From: Vallicoccus soli
GTDB lineage: Bacteria > Actinomycetota > Actinomycetes > Motilibacterales > Motilibacteraceae
Reading direction: 5' to 3'
Assembly: GCF_003594885.1 (NCBI RefSeq)
Contig: NZ_QZEZ01000001.1
Location: 868,001-932,000, forward strand
Length of the DNA: 64,000 bases
Positions 7,569 to 16,700 of the stretch are shown in pieces; the first letter of the stretch is position 1; each line of letters opens with the position of its first letter. The notes under the pieces were generated by a model that was not told where the DNA came from, ran no database searches, and saw only the letters and a list, made by a program, of their open reading frames with translations. The translations under genes were made by a program, and so were the position numbers.

Positions 7569-8455
7569 GGCGCCTGCACTGGGTCGGCCCGCTGCTGCGC
7601 AGCTCCTGGCGCGGCCTGCACCGCCAGGACCTCGCGCTCACCTCGGCCGGGGTCACCTTCTACGCCGGCATCGCCGTCGTCCCGAGCCTGCTCGTGGCGC
7701 TCTGGGCCGCGTCGCTCATGGTGGGCCGCGACCGGCTGCTCGAGCTGGCCGACTCGCTGGCCGCCGCGCTGCCCGGGGGGCTCGGCGCGCCGGCGGCCGC
7801 GCAGCGCCTCGTCGAGGCGGCCGTCGGGCTGCACCCGCTCACCGCCGTGGTCGCGGCGGTGCCCGCCACGCTCTACGGCGAGGGGCTGCGCCGCGCGTTC
7901 GTCACCGTCTCCGGCGTGCAGGACGCGATGACGGGCTGGCGCGGGCGGCTGCGGGTCGCGCCGCTCTTCGCGGTCACCCCGCTGCTGGCGCTCGCCGTCC
8001 TGCTCGCGACGCCGACGCTCGCCGAGCTGTTCTCCGACGACTCGCTGCTGACGGCCGCCCTCGGGGTGTACGTCGCCCTCAACGTCGACTGGGTCGTCCT
8101 CAGCCTCACCCTCACGTACGTCTACCTCGTCGTCGGGCCGCGCCGGCCGTCGCTGCGGGCGGCGCTCTGGGGCGGGTGGGTGACCGGCGCGTTCGTCTCC
8201 GGCTTCGTCCAGGGGTTCGTGCTCTTCCTCGCCCTGCCGGTCGACCTCGGGGCGCCGTTCGGCGGGCTGACCGTGGTGGGGGCCGTCGTCGCCCTGGGCT
8301 TCTGGCTGTGGCTGCTGCACGGGGTGACGCTGCTGGGCTACTCGCTGACCTGGCGGGTGCAGGAGCGCGGCGGCGTCCCGTGGGGCGTGCCCCGGCTCGA
8401 GCCGCGCCCGGCCCCCGCGCCGGGCGCCAGCGCCCTGCAGCCGCGCGGGGGCTAG
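7565..8455 (+). CDS. YihY/UPF0761-like inner-membrane protein
   Basis: 296 aa if started at TTG 7565, which overlaps the regulator stop (TTGA). The N-terminal motif LALTSAGVTFYAGIAVVPSLL, about six transmembrane helices and the central GEGLRRAF loop fit the YihY/BrkB (UPF0761) family. These are integral membrane proteins of unsettled function; the old 'ribonuclease BN' name is wrong for them. The stop overlaps the nicotinamidase stop by 2 bp on the opposite strand. Confidence 0.8.
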   Translation: MRRLHWVGPLLRSSWRGLHRQDLALTSAGVTFYAGIAVVPSLLVALWAASLMVGRDRLLELADSLAAALPGGLGAPAAAQRLVEAAVGLHPLTAVVAAVPATLYGEGLRRAFVTVSGVQDAMTGWRGRLRVAPLFAVTPLLALAVLLATPTLAELFSDDSLLTAALGVYVALNVDWVVLSLTLTYVYLVVGPRRPSLRAALWGGWVTGAFVSGFVQGFVLFLALPVDLGAPFGGLTVVGAVVALGFWLWLLHGVTLLGYSLTWRVQERGGVPWGVPRLEPRPAPAPGASALQPRGG

Positions 8456-9054
8456 GCGACCTCGTCGGACGTGCCGAGCCGGGCGCCGGCGCGCACGAGC
8501 TCGGTGAGCGCCAGGGCGGTGCTGCGGGTGGCGACACCCGCCGTGAGGTCCACGAGCACCGTGGTCGCCAGCCCGGCGCGCACCGCGTCGAGCGCGCTGG
8601 CGCGCACGCAGTGGTCCGTGGCGATGCCCACGACGTCGACCCGGTCCACCCCCGCGTCCGCGAGCACCTCGGCCACGGCGCGCCCGTCGTCCGTGGCGCC
8701 CTCGAAGAGCGAGTACGCGGGCCGCCCCTCGCCCTTGCGCACGTGGTGGGTGACGAGCGACAGGTCCAGCCCCGGCGCGTACTCGACCCCGTCGGTGCCC
8801 TGCACGCAGTGCGGCGGCCACGTCGTGGCGAAGTCCGGGGCCGCGCCCGGCGGCGGGAAGTGCCCGCCGTTGTCCGAGTGCGCCTCGTGGTGGTCCCGCG
8901 AGGCGACCACGGCGGCGTACCGGCCCTGGGTGCGGCGCACGAAGGCGCTGACCGCCTCGGCCACCGCCTCCCCGCCGGCCACGCCGAGGGACCCGCCCTC
9001 GACGAAATCGCGCTGCACGTCGACGACGAGCAGCGCGCGGCGTCCCTCCTGCAC
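8452..9054 (-). CDS. pncA: Nicotinamidase / pyrazinamidase
   Basis: 200 aa from GTG 9054, preceded by GGGGAGGGG. The Asp-Lys-Cys triad of the isochorismatase-like hydrolase fold is visible: Asp in LLVVDVQRDF, Lys in HHVRKGEG and nucleophile Cys in GIATDHCVRASA. The metal site is in ASRDHHEAHSD. It converts nicotinamide to nicotinic acid for NAD salvage and, by family precedent, would activate pyrazinamide. Convergent with the YihY-like gene. Confidence 0.92.
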   Translation of the reverse strand: MQEGRRALLVVDVQRDFVEGGSLGVAGGEAVAEAVSAFVRRTQGRYAAVVASRDHHEAHSDNGGHFPPPGAAPDFATTWPPHCVQGTDGVEYAPGLDLSLVTHHVRKGEGRPAYSLFEGATDDGRAVAEVLADAGVDRVDVVGIATDHCVRASALDAVRAGLATTVLVDLTAGVATRSTALALTELVRAGARLGTSDEVA

Positions 9055-9087
9055 GTCCCCTCCCCGGGGTCCGCGCCCGCCGGTGGG

Positions 9088-9135
9088 GCAGCGGCGAGGG
9101 GCCGGCCCCGTGCGGGACCGGCCCCTCGTCGCTGC
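9088..9135 (-). terminator. Hairpin terminator after sodN
   Basis: An 18-bp stem with one mismatch (9088-9105 with 9118-9135) lies 9 bp beyond the sodN stop, between it and the pncA start. No U-tract. Confidence 0.75.
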
Positions 9136-9143
9136 CCGCCCGC

Positions 9144-9554
9144 TCAGGCGGCCTGCTTGGTCTCCCAGAAGATCGTCGCGATCTCGTCGATCTTGTCGAG
9201 CAGCTTCTGCGCCTCGGCCGGGTCCACGGTGCCCTTGCCGCCGGCCGCGCCGGCGAGCTTCGTGGCCTCGTTGAACAGCTGGTGCAGGTGCGGGTACTTC
9301 TCGAAGTGCGGCGGCTTGAAGTAGTCGGTCCACAGCACCCACAGGTGGTGCTTGACCAGGTCCGAGCGCTGCTCCTTGATGATGAGGCAGCGCGTCCGGA
9401 AGACCGGGTCGTCGTTGGCCTGGTACTTCTCGCAGATGGCCTTGACCGACTCGGCCTCGAAGCGCGCCTGCGACGGGTCGTAGACGCCGCACGGCAGGTC
9501 GCAGTGGGCGTGGGCGGTCGTACGGGGTGCGAGGAGTCGCGAGAGCACGGGCAT
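9144..9554 (-). CDS. sodN: Nickel superoxide dismutase
   Basis: 136 aa. A 16-residue propeptide (MPVLSRLLAPRTTAHA) precedes the nickel hook HCDLPCGVYDP, where the mature N-terminal His, Cys2 and Cys6 bind Ni. The rest (EKYQANDDPVFRTRCL, LWTDYFKPPHFEKYPHL) matches the four-helix NiSOD fold. It dismutates cytoplasmic superoxide after the propeptide is removed by SodX, encoded divergently 134 bp away. ATG 9554 has GGAAGGACGG upstream. A -10-like TAGTGT (complement 9593-9598) gives a leader of about 30 nt. Confidence 0.96.
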   Translation of the reverse strand: MPVLSRLLAPRTTAHAHCDLPCGVYDPSQARFEAESVKAICEKYQANDDPVFRTRCLIIKEQRSDLVKHHLWVLWTDYFKPPHFEKYPHLHQLFNEATKLAGAAGGKGTVDPAEAQKLLDKIDEIATIFWETKQAA

Positions 9555-9592
9555 CCGTCCTTCCGGTGGCGTGCGTGGGGCGTTCGCCAGGG

Positions 9593-9598
9593 ACACTA
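9593..9598 (-). promoter_or_regulatory. Predicted sodN -10 element
   Basis: On the minus strand this reads TAGTGT, about 38 nt before the sodN ATG with a ribosome site in between. I saw no convincing nickel-regulator (Nur) operator by eye. Confidence 0.4.
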
Positions 9599-9688
9599 CC
9601 CCCGCGCCCCACGACCGCAATCGCCGCGGCGACGACCCGGCGACCGCCCCGGCGACCGCCCCCGAGACCGACCGGAGGTCGACCCGCC

Positions 9689-10036
9689 GTGCCCCTGCCG
9701 CTGGGCCTCGCCGACGTGTCCGGCCCCTCGATGGTCCCCGCGCTGCGGCACGGGGACGTGGTGCTCGTGCGGTACGGCGCGCGGGTCCGCCCCGGCGACG
9801 TGGTCCTCGCCCGGCGCCCGGACCGCCCCGGGCTGGTGCTCGTCAAGCGGGCGGTGCGCCGCGCCGGGCCGGGCTGGTGGCTCGAGGGCGACAGCCCGGT
9901 GGCGAGCACGGACAGCCGCGACTTCGGGCCCGTGCCGGACGCGCTCGTGCTGGGGCGGGTGGTCCTGCGGCTGCGCCCGCCGGGGCGGGTGCGCCGGCGC
10001 GGCGCTCAGCCCGCCGCGCGGCGGCGGGCGCGGTAG
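9689..10036 (+). CDS. sodX: Nickel-SOD maturation protease (S26 signal-peptidase family)
   Basis: 115 aa from GTG 9689 with GGAGG about 10 nt upstream. The S26 box SGPSMVPALRHGDVVLV carries the catalytic Ser, and LVLVKRAV carries the general-base Lys. SodX removes the NiSOD propeptide so that His1 becomes the free N-terminus. No transmembrane anchor is seen, as expected for a cytoplasmic SOD processor. The 3' end overlaps the convergent CGNR gene by 31 bp. Confidence 0.9.
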   Translation: MPLPLGLADVSGPSMVPALRHGDVVLVRYGARVRPGDVVLARRPDRPGLVLVKRAVRRAGPGWWLEGDSPVASTDSRDFGPVPDALVLGRVVLRLRPPGRVRRRGAQPAARRRAR

Positions 10037-10554
10037 GCGGCGACGTTGGCCCGGGTCGCGCAGCGCTCGGAGCAGTAGCGGCGCGAGCGGTTGGTCGAGG
10101 TGTCGACGAAGACGTGCCGGCAGCCGCTCGCCGCGCAGACGCCGAAGCGGTCCGGGCCGAGCTCGGTGAGCTGCACGGCCAGGCCCATCACCGCGGCCGC
10201 CGTGTACGCCTCCACCACGTCGTGCGCGCCCTCGGAGACGTGCAGGTGCCAGGGCTGGCGGTCGTGCGCGGTGACCTGCGGGCTGATCGGGGCGGCCGCG
10301 AGGAGCACGTTGAGCTCGCGCACCGCGCGCGCGGCGTTGCCGGAGGCCGCGTCCTCGACGATGCGCCGCAGCCGCTCGCGCAGCGCCCGCAGGCGCGGGA
10401 GCGCGTCGGTGCGCGGGAGCCGCCGCCACGCCGCCCGGTCGCCGAGCAGGGCCTCGAGGCCCGCCGCGTCGACGAGGGCGTCCTGCTCGGGGCGCCCCGG
10501 GTCGGCGGTGTTGACCAGCCGGACCGCGAGGTCGCCGTAGGACGCCAGGTCCAC
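10006..10554 (-). CDS. CGNR zinc-finger (ABATE-domain) putative regulator
   Basis: 182 aa from GTG 10554. The C-terminus is a treble-clef-like finger: CAASGCRHVF, then TSTNRSRRYCSERCATRAN with four Cys and the basic tail AAYRARRR. The N-terminal 120 residues fit the ABATE domain (LASYGDLAVRLVNT). CGNR proteins are predicted to be stress-linked transcription regulators. It lies convergent to sodX with overlapping ends and divergent from the MDR gene. Confidence 0.85.
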   Translation of the reverse strand: MDLASYGDLAVRLVNTADPGRPEQDALVDAAGLEALLGDRAAWRRLPRTDALPRLRALRERLRRIVEDAASGNAARAVRELNVLLAAAPISPQVTAHDRQPWHLHVSEGAHDVVEAYTAAAVMGLAVQLTELGPDRFGVCAASGCRHVFVDTSTNRSRRYCSERCATRANVAAYRARRRAAG

Positions 10555-10621
10555 CGCAGCCGCTCCCGTCCCGGGCGTCGCCGGGCGCCCTCCGGCGAGC
10601 GTACGTGGCTAGGCTCGCGCC

Positions 10622-11587
10622 GTGCTCGCCGCGTACGCCGCCCGGACCGACCCCGACGACCCGCTCGCCGGGCTCGAGGTGGGGGAGCGCCCCGAGCCGG
10701 TCGCGCGCGAGGGCTGGACGACGGTGCGGCTGCGCGCGGCCTCGCTCAACCACCACGACCTGTGGAGCCTGCGCGGCGTCGGCCTACCGGCCGACCGGCT
10801 CCCGATGGTGCTCGGGTGCGACGGCGCCGGGACCACCGAGGACGGGCGCGAGGTCGTCGTGCACGCTGTGGTCGCCGACCCGGCCTGGAGCGGCGACGAG
10901 ACCCTCGACCCGCGGCGCACGCTGCTCTCCGAGCGCTACGACGGCACCCTCGCCGAGGCCGTGGCCGTGCCCACCCGCAACCTCGTCGACAAGCCGGCGG
11001 AGCTGTCCTTCGAGGAGGCGGCGTGCCTGCCGACGGCGTGGTTGACGGCGTACCGGATGCTCTTCACCCAGGCGCGGGCCGTGCCGGGCCAGACCGTCCT
11101 GGTGCAGGGCGCCGGCGGCGGCGTCGCCTCCGCGCTCGTCGCGCTCGGCGCGGCGGCCGGGCTGCGCGTGTGGGTGACGAGCCGGGACGGGGCCCGCGGC
11201 GAGCGCGCGGTGGGCCTCGGCGCCGAGCGCTGGTTCCCGTCCGGGGCGCGCCTGCCCGAGCGCGTCGACGCGGTGATGGAGAGCGTCGGCGAGGCCACGT
11301 GGTCGCACTCGCTCAAGGCGCTGCGCCCCGGCGGCGCGGTCGTCGTGTGCGGCGCGACGAGCGGCGGTGCGCCCCCGGCGGACCTCGGCCGGGTGTTCTT
11401 CCTGCAGCTGCGGGTGCTCGGCTCGACCATGGGCACCCGCGCCGAGCTCGAGCGCCTGCTCCGCCTCCTCGCCGCCTCCGGCGCGCGCCCGCAGGTCGAC
11501 ACCGTGCTGCCGCTCGCCGAGGCCCGCGCCGGCCTGGCCCGCCTCGAGCGCGGCGAGCAGTTCGGCAAGGTCGTCCTCGTCCCCTGA
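10622..11587 (+). CDS. MDR-family zinc-independent alcohol dehydrogenase/quinone oxidoreductase
   Basis: 321 aa from GTG 10622. A TAGGCT -10 element at 10610-10615 sits 6 nt before the GTG, so the mRNA is probably leaderless. N-terminal GroES-like fold (SLNHHDLWSLRG, VLGCDGAG) and Rossmann motif VLVQGAGGGVASALVALG are clear. The structural-zinc Cys cluster is missing, which points to the quinone-oxidoreductase/enoyl-reductase side of the family. Substrate not deducible. Confidence 0.85.
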   Translation: MLAAYAARTDPDDPLAGLEVGERPEPVAREGWTTVRLRAASLNHHDLWSLRGVGLPADRLPMVLGCDGAGTTEDGREVVVHAVVADPAWSGDETLDPRRTLLSERYDGTLAEAVAVPTRNLVDKPAELSFEEAACLPTAWLTAYRMLFTQARAVPGQTVLVQGAGGGVASALVALGAAAGLRVWVTSRDGARGERAVGLGAERWFPSGARLPERVDAVMESVGEATWSHSLKALRPGGAVVVCGATSGGAPPADLGRVFFLQLRVLGSTMGTRAELERLLRLLAASGARPQVDTVLPLAEARAGLARLERGEQFGKVVLVP

Positions 11588-11604
11588 CGCGCGGTCCGTG
11601 TCGA

Positions 11605-11638
11605 CCACGTGAGGCACCCGTACGGGTGCCTCACGTGG
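11605..11638 (+). terminator. 34-bp perfect palindrome after the MDR gene
   Basis: 11605-11621 and 11622-11638 are exact reverse complements (17-bp arms with no loop), 18 bp after the MDR stop. It shares the core GGCACCCGTACGGGTGCC with the palindrome at 468-495. Transcribed, it would form a strong hairpin. Confidence 0.75.
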
Positions 11639-11720
11639 CGTGCAGGCCTCGTCCGGCACCCGTACGCCTCGTCCGGCGGCCTGAGGGTGCCCCTCATGCG
11701 TGCGTGAGGGTGCCCCTCAG
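11605..11720. repeat. Intergenic repeat element, copy B (inverted relative to copy A)
   Basis: The reverse complement of this segment aligns with 380-495: two GAGGGGCACCC units, GGCCGCCGGACGAGGCGTAC, GACGAGGCCTGC and the terminal palindrome occur in the same order. Differences are scattered substitutions, as in an old dispersed element. No ORF or transposase is linked. Confidence 0.75.
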
Positions 11721-11888
11721 CGGTACGGCGCGCGCCCCCGCGGCGTAGGGCGGGCGCCCGCGGCGCCTGAGGCCCCCGCCCCGGCCGCCTGAGGCCCCGC
11801 GCTCGCCCGGGTGCGGCGCACGCCCGATGCGGCGGTCCCGGCCTCAGGGCGAACGTCGAGGTGTCGGGAACGAGCCTCGGAGGACGAG

Positions 11889-12065
11889 ATGCACGAGCAC
11901 TTCTGGCTGGCCATCGCCGAGCAGCGCGGCGCGGACCTGCGGGCGGAGGCGGCGCTGGGGCGCCGCGTGCGCGACGCCGGGGCCGGGCGGCGCCGCGGCG
12001 CGCCCCCGGCGGCGCCGGCCGCCCGCCGGCAGCGCCCGCCGCGGCTGCGCCTGCGCGGCGCCTGA
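11889..12065 (+). CDS. Small basic hypothetical protein (58 aa)
   Basis: Starts MHEHFWLAIAEQRGADLRAE, then becomes Arg/Ala/Pro-rich to the stop. A ribosome site (GGAGG, about 6 nt before ATG 11889) favours a real gene, as does the amphipathic first 30 residues; short proteins of this kind are common in actinobacteria. The second half may only reflect G+C bias. No function suggested. Confidence 0.45.
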   Translation: MHEHFWLAIAEQRGADLRAEAALGRRVRDAGAGRRRGAPPAAPAARRQRPPRLRLRGA

Positions 12066-12090
12066 GCGGCTGCGCCTGCGCGAGGCTGAG

Positions 12091-12130
12091 CGACGGCGCC
12101 TGCGCGACGGCGCCTGCGCGACGGCTGCGC
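12091..12130. repeat. 14-bp tandem repeat
   Basis: CGACGGCGCCTGCG occurs at 12091-12104 and 12105-12118, with a degraded third unit after and related GGCTGCGCCTGCG before. It fills the gap between convergent genes ending at 12065 (+) and 12150 (-). Confidence 0.6.
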
Positions 12131-12149
12131 GCAGCGGCGGCCGGCGGGC

Positions 12150-12476
12150 CTACCGCTCCAGGACGTACGCGACCTCGACGAGCCCCAGCAGCACGGTGAG
12201 GGCCGCGACGGCGGCCGGCAGGCGCCCGTCGGCGAGCACGACCCGCCCGCGCATCGCGAGCCGGGCTGCGGCGTAGCGCCGGCGGGCCGCGACGAGCACC
12301 CAGACCGCGGCGGGCAGGCCGACGAGCAGGAGCACGAGCGACCAGGCGCCGAGCACGGGCAGGGTGAGGCGCAGGGCGACGACGACGGCGACGTCGAGCG
12401 CGAGGGCCGTACGGGTCCAGGCCAGCGCCGTCCGCTCGGGCTGGGCGCCGTCCGGCGGCGCCGCCGCCGCGCTCAC
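12150..12476 (-). CDS. DUF202 membrane protein (second of a pair)
   Basis: 108 aa from GTG 12476, overlapping the upstream stop (GTGA). Contains the DUF202 signature [14 protein letters not shown] followed by three transmembrane helices. Function unknown; family members are small inner-membrane proteins often encoded as pairs. Last gene of a tightly packed minus-strand set. Confidence 0.8.
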   Translation of the reverse strand: MSAAAAPPDGAQPERTALAWTRTALALDVAVVVALRLTLPVLGAWSLVLLLVGLPAAVWVLVAARRRYAAARLAMRGRVVLADGRLPAAVAALTVLLGLVEVAYVLER

Positions 12477-12832
12477 GACGCCGCGACGCCCACGAGCACG
12501 GCGACCCCCACGACGACGAGCCCGACCGCGAGCAGCGGCGCGATCGCCGGCGCCGGCAGCGGCCGCCCGGTGCGCATCGCCCGCTCGGCGGCGGCCCAGC
12601 GCCAGTACGACACGCCGCCGCAGAGCGTGCCGAGGGCGACGACCACGACGACGAGCACCCGCCGGGCCGCCTCGTGCTCGGGGACCTCGAGCGCCTCGAG
12701 GGCGACCCCGGCGGCCAGCAGCGCGAGCGCGGTGCGGATCCAGGCCAGGAAGGTGCGCTCGTTGGCGAAGGTGAAGCGCGGGTCGGGCTCGGTGCCCTCG
12801 CCGTACACGCGGCGCGGCCAGCGGCGGGTCAT
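12473..12832 (-). CDS. DUF202 membrane protein (YidH-like, first of a pair)
   Basis: 119 aa from ATG 12832, overlapping the AAA gene stop (ATGA). It has the family signature [17 protein letters not shown] preceded by a short polar N-terminus and followed by three predicted helices. The tandem arrangement with the next DUF202 gene suggests a heteromeric membrane unit, by inference only. Confidence 0.85.
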   Translation of the reverse strand: MTRRWPRRVYGEGTEPDPRFTFANERTFLAWIRTALALLAAGVALEALEVPEHEAARRVLVVVVVALGTLCGGVSYWRWAAAERAMRTGRPLPAPAIAPLLAVGLVVVGVAVLVGVAAS

Positions 12833-13566
12833 GCGGCGCCCTCCGGCAGCAGGTGGCGCAGGTACGCCCGCGGGTCGGCGAGGTAGCGCCGCCAGTGGTC
12901 GACGAGGGCGAGGTCCTGCCAGGCGACCTCGGCGAAGCCGTCCTCGGACAGCTCGAGCACCCGAGCCCCCGGCAGCGCCGTGAGCAGCGGGGAGTGCGTC
13001 GCGCAGAGCACCTGCGACCCCGCCGCCGCGTGCTCGGCGAGCTGCCCGGCGAGCGCGAGGCACGAGGTGAAGGACAGCGCCGACTCCGGCTCGTCGAGGA
13101 CGTAGAAGCCGCGGGTGTCCATCCGGCTGCCGAACAGCGCGAGGAACCCCTCGCCGTGGGAGAGCTCGTGGAACCGCGGGTCCCGCACCCCCGGGTTCTC
13201 CTCGAGGTAGGTGTAGAGCCCGTGCGCGGTCTCCGCGCGCACGAAGTACCCCCAGCGGGCGGCCCCCGGCTCGCGCACGAGGCGCAGCACCCGGTGCAGC
13301 GGCGACTCGCTGGGGCGGGTGGCGTGCAGCGAGCCCGACGAGCCCCCCTCGGCACCGAGCCCGTACGCCATCGCGACGGCCTCGACGAGCGTGGACTTGC
13401 CCGAGCCGTTCTCCCCGACGAGGAAGGTCACGCCCGGGCCGAGGTCGAGCCCGTCGCGCAGCAGCTGGCGCACGGGCGCGAGGGTGAACGGCCAGCCCTC
13501 CTCGACGACGTCCTGGCTGGGGCGGTGCTCGACGCGCCGGACCGGCAGCGCGCCGGGCACCACCAC
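12829..13566 (-). CDS. AAA/ABC-type ATPase with intact Walker motifs
   Basis: 245 aa from GTG 13566. Walker [10 protein letters not shown] (residues 51-59), an ABC-like signature [12 protein letters not shown], Walker [15 protein letters not shown] and switch His ATHSPLL are all present. Soluble, with no substrate domain. This architecture matches small 'AAA family ATPase' proteins related to RecF/SMC heads, distinct from transporter ATPases by the DEPESALS sequence. It lies 1 bp after DUF6104 and overlaps the DUF202 pair, so the four are co-transcribed, perhaps with kgd. Confidence 0.85.
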   Translation of the reverse strand: MVVPGALPVRRVEHRPSQDVVEEGWPFTLAPVRQLLRDGLDLGPGVTFLVGENGSGKSTLVEAVAMAYGLGAEGGSSGSLHATRPSESPLHRVLRLVREPGAARWGYFVRAETAHGLYTYLEENPGVRDPRFHELSHGEGFLALFGSRMDTRGFYVLDEPESALSFTSCLALAGQLAEHAAAGSQVLCATHSPLLTALPGARVLELSEDGFAEVAWQDLALVDHWRRYLADPRAYLRHLLPEGAA

Positions 13567-13567
13567 C

Positions 13568-13753
13568 TCAGTCCTCGTCGGGGTCGTCGTCGTCGAGGCG
13601 GGCCAGCCAGGTGGCGAGCCGCTCGACGGGCACCTCGAAGTCGGGGTTCAGGTCGACGAAGGTGCGCAGGCGCTCGGCGAGCCACGCGAGCGTGACCTCC
13701 TCCTCGCCCCGGCGCCCCTCGAGCTCCTCGATCCCGCGGTCGGTGAAGTACAT
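13568..13753 (-). CDS. DUF6104 family protein
   Basis: 61 aa, MYFTDRGIEELEGRRGEEEV start, acidic C-terminus LDDDDPDED. This small conserved actinobacterial protein is typically encoded just downstream of kgd, as here (10-bp gap). Function unknown; its constancy next to kgd hints at a role connected with that enzyme, which is inference. Confidence 0.85.
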   Translation of the reverse strand: MYFTDRGIEELEGRRGEEEVTLAWLAERLRTFVDLNPDFEVPVERLATWLARLDDDDPDED

Positions 13754-13763
13754 CGGCCCCCCG

Positions 13764-16700
13764 TCAGCGCGCGAAGGCCTGCTCGACGAGCGCGCGCTGC
13801 TCGGCGTCGTGCGCCTTGTGCGAGCCGACGGCCGGGGAGGCCGACGCCGGGCGCGAGACCCGCCGCAGCGGCCGGCCGAGCGCCTCGGGCAGGTTCAGCG
13901 CCATGAACGGGTACGCGCCCTGGTTGGCCGGCTCCTCCTGCACCCAGACCAGCTCGGCGTCGCCGTACGGCGCGACGGCCTCAGCGATCTCGTCCGCCGG
14001 CAGCGGCGCGAGCTGCTCGACCCGCACGAGCGCCGTCGTCGCGTCGCCGCGCCGGGTCCGCTCCGCGAGCAGGTCCCAGTAGACCTTGCCGGCGCAGAGC
14101 ACGACCCGCTGCACGCCGGCCGCGTCGACCTGCTCGTCGCGGATGACCGGGCGGAAGCAGCCCGAGGTGAGCTCGTCGACCGACGAGGCGGCCGCGCGCA
14201 GGCGCAGCATCGACTTCGGCGTGAAGACCACCAGCGGGCGCCGCTCGCGGCGGTGCGCCTGCCAGCGCAGCAGGTGGAAGTAGCTCGCCGGCGTCGAGGG
14301 GTGCGCGACGGTCATGTTGTCCTCGGCGCACATCTGCAGGAAGCGCTCGATGCGGCCCGAGGAGTGGTCCGGCCCCTGGCCCTCGTAGCCGTGGGGGAGC
14401 AGCAGCACGACCGACGAGCGCTGCCCCCACTTCTGCTCGGACGTGGAGATGAACTCGTCGATGATCGTCTGGCCGCCGTTGACGAAGTCGCCGAACTGCG
14501 CCTCCCACAGCACGAGCGCGTCGGGGCGGGCCACCGAGTAGCCGTACTCGAAGCCGAGCGCGGCGAACTCGGACAGCAGCGAGTCGTAGATCCAGAACCG
14601 GGCCTGGTCCTCGGTGAGGTTGCGCAGCGGGGTCCACTCCGCGCCGGTGGCCCGGTCGGTGAGCACCGCGTGGCGCTGCACGAACGTGCCGCGGCGGCTG
14701 TCCTGGCCGGCCAGGCGCACCGGGACGCCCTCGACGAGCAGCGAGCCGAACGCGTACAGCTCGCCCATCGCCCAGTCGATGCCGCCCTCGCCCGCCATGG
14801 CGGCGCGCTTCTGCAGCAGCGGCTGGAGCTTGGGGTGCACGGTGAAGCCCTCGGGCACCGACACGTGCGCGTCGCTCACCCGCTTGACGACCTCGAGCGG
14901 GACCGCGCTGGCCACGGCCGTCGGGCCGGACTCGAGCCCGCGCTGCTCGCTCGGCGGCTCCAGGCCGGTGCCGTCGCCGGCGTCGCCCTGGTCGCCGCGG
15001 GTCTCGACGAAGACCCGCTCGAGCTGGCCCTGGTAGTCGCGCAGCGCCTGCTCGGCCTCCTCGACGGTGATGTCGCCGCGGCCGATGAGGCCCTCGGTGT
15101 AGAGCTTGCGGACCGAGCGCTTGGCCTCGATGAGCGCGTACATCAGCGGCTGGGTCATCGACGGGTCGTCGCCCTCGTTGTGCCCGCGGCGGCGGTAGCA
15201 CACCATGTCGATGACGACGTCCTTCTTGAACGCCTGGCGGTACTCGAACGCCAGCCGCGCGACGCGCACGCACGCCTCGGGGTCGTCGCCGTTGACGTGG
15301 AAGATCGGCGCCTGGATCATCCGGGCGACGTCGGTGGAGTAGTGCGACGAGCGCGAGGACGTCGGCGAGGTCGTGAAGCCGACCTGGTTGTTGACGACCA
15401 CGTGGATCGTGCCGCCGGTGCGGTAGCCCCGCAGCTGCGAGAGGTTGAGCGTCTCGGCGACCACGCCCTGCCCGGCGAACGCGGCGTCGCCGTGGAGCAG
15501 GACCGGCAGCACGGTGTAGCCGCCGTCGCCGCCGCCCTTGTTGAGCTTGTCCTGCTTGGCGCGCACGATGCCCTCGAGCACCGGGTCGACCGCCTCGAGG
15601 TGGCTCGGGTTCGCGGCGAGGTAGACCTTGACGTCCTCGCCGGAGGGCGCGGTGAAGGTGCCCTCGGTGCCGAGGTGGTACTTCACGTCGCCGGAGCCCT
15701 GCACCGAGCGCGGGTCCTGGTTGCCCTCGAACTCGCGGAAGATCTGCCCGTACGACTTGCCGGCGATGTTCGCCAGGACGTTGAGCCGGCCGCGGTGCGG
15801 CATGCCGATGCAGGCCTCGTCGAGCCCGGCGCGCGCGGCCTCGGAGAGCACCGCGTCGAGGAGCGGGATGACGCTCTCCCCGCCCTCGAGCGAGAAGCGC
15901 TTCTGCCCGACGTACTTGGTCTGCAGGAACGTCTCGAACGCCTCGGCGGCGTTGAGCCGGCGCAGGATGCGCAGCTGCTCCTCGCGCGAGGCCTTGGCGT
16001 AGCCGACCTCGATGCGGTCCTGCACCCAGCGCCGCTCGTCCGGCTCCTGGATGTGCATGTACTCCACGCCGATGGTGCGGCAGTAGGAGTCGCGCAGGAC
16101 CCCGAGGATGTCGCGCAGCTTCATGAGCGGCCTGCCGCCGAAGCCCCCGGTCGGGAACTCGCGGTCGAGGTCCCACAGCGTCAGCCCGTGCGACACGACG
16201 TCGAGGTCGGGGTGGCTGCGCTGCTGGAACTCCAGCGGGTCGGTGTCGGCCATGAGGTGCCCGCGCACGCGGTACGCGTGGATGAGCTCCTGCACGCGCG
16301 CGGTCTTGTTGACGTCGTCCTCGTGGCTGAACGAGAGGTCCTGCACCCAGCGCACCGGCTCGTAGGGGATGCGCAGCGCGTGGAACACGTCGTCGTAGAA
16401 GCCGTCCTCGCCGAGGAGCAGCTGGTGGACCCGGCGCAGGAAGTCGCCGGACTGCGCGCCCTGGATGATCCGGTGGTCGTACGTCGAGGTGAGCGTGAGG
16501 ATCTTGCTCACGGCCAGCCGCGCCAGGGTCTCCGGGGAGGCGCCCTGGTACTCCGCCGGGTACTCCATCGCACCGACGCCGATGATCGTGCCCTGGCCCT
16601 TGACCAGGCGCGGCACCGAGTGGTTGGTGCCGATGGTGCCGGGGTTGGTGAGGCTGATCGTCGTGCCGGCGAAGTCGTCGGCCGTCAGCTTGCCGCCGCG

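Larger units (their letters stand above)
11588..11888. other. 301-bp non-coding gap holding repeat copy B
   Basis: Contains the terminator palindrome and repeat copy B (11605-11720). From 11721 to 11888 it is C-rich with short direct repeats (CGCCTGAGGCCCC at about 11764 and 11786) and the ribosome site of the next small ORF. The ORFs read across it are by-products of the repeat. Confidence 0.6.
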
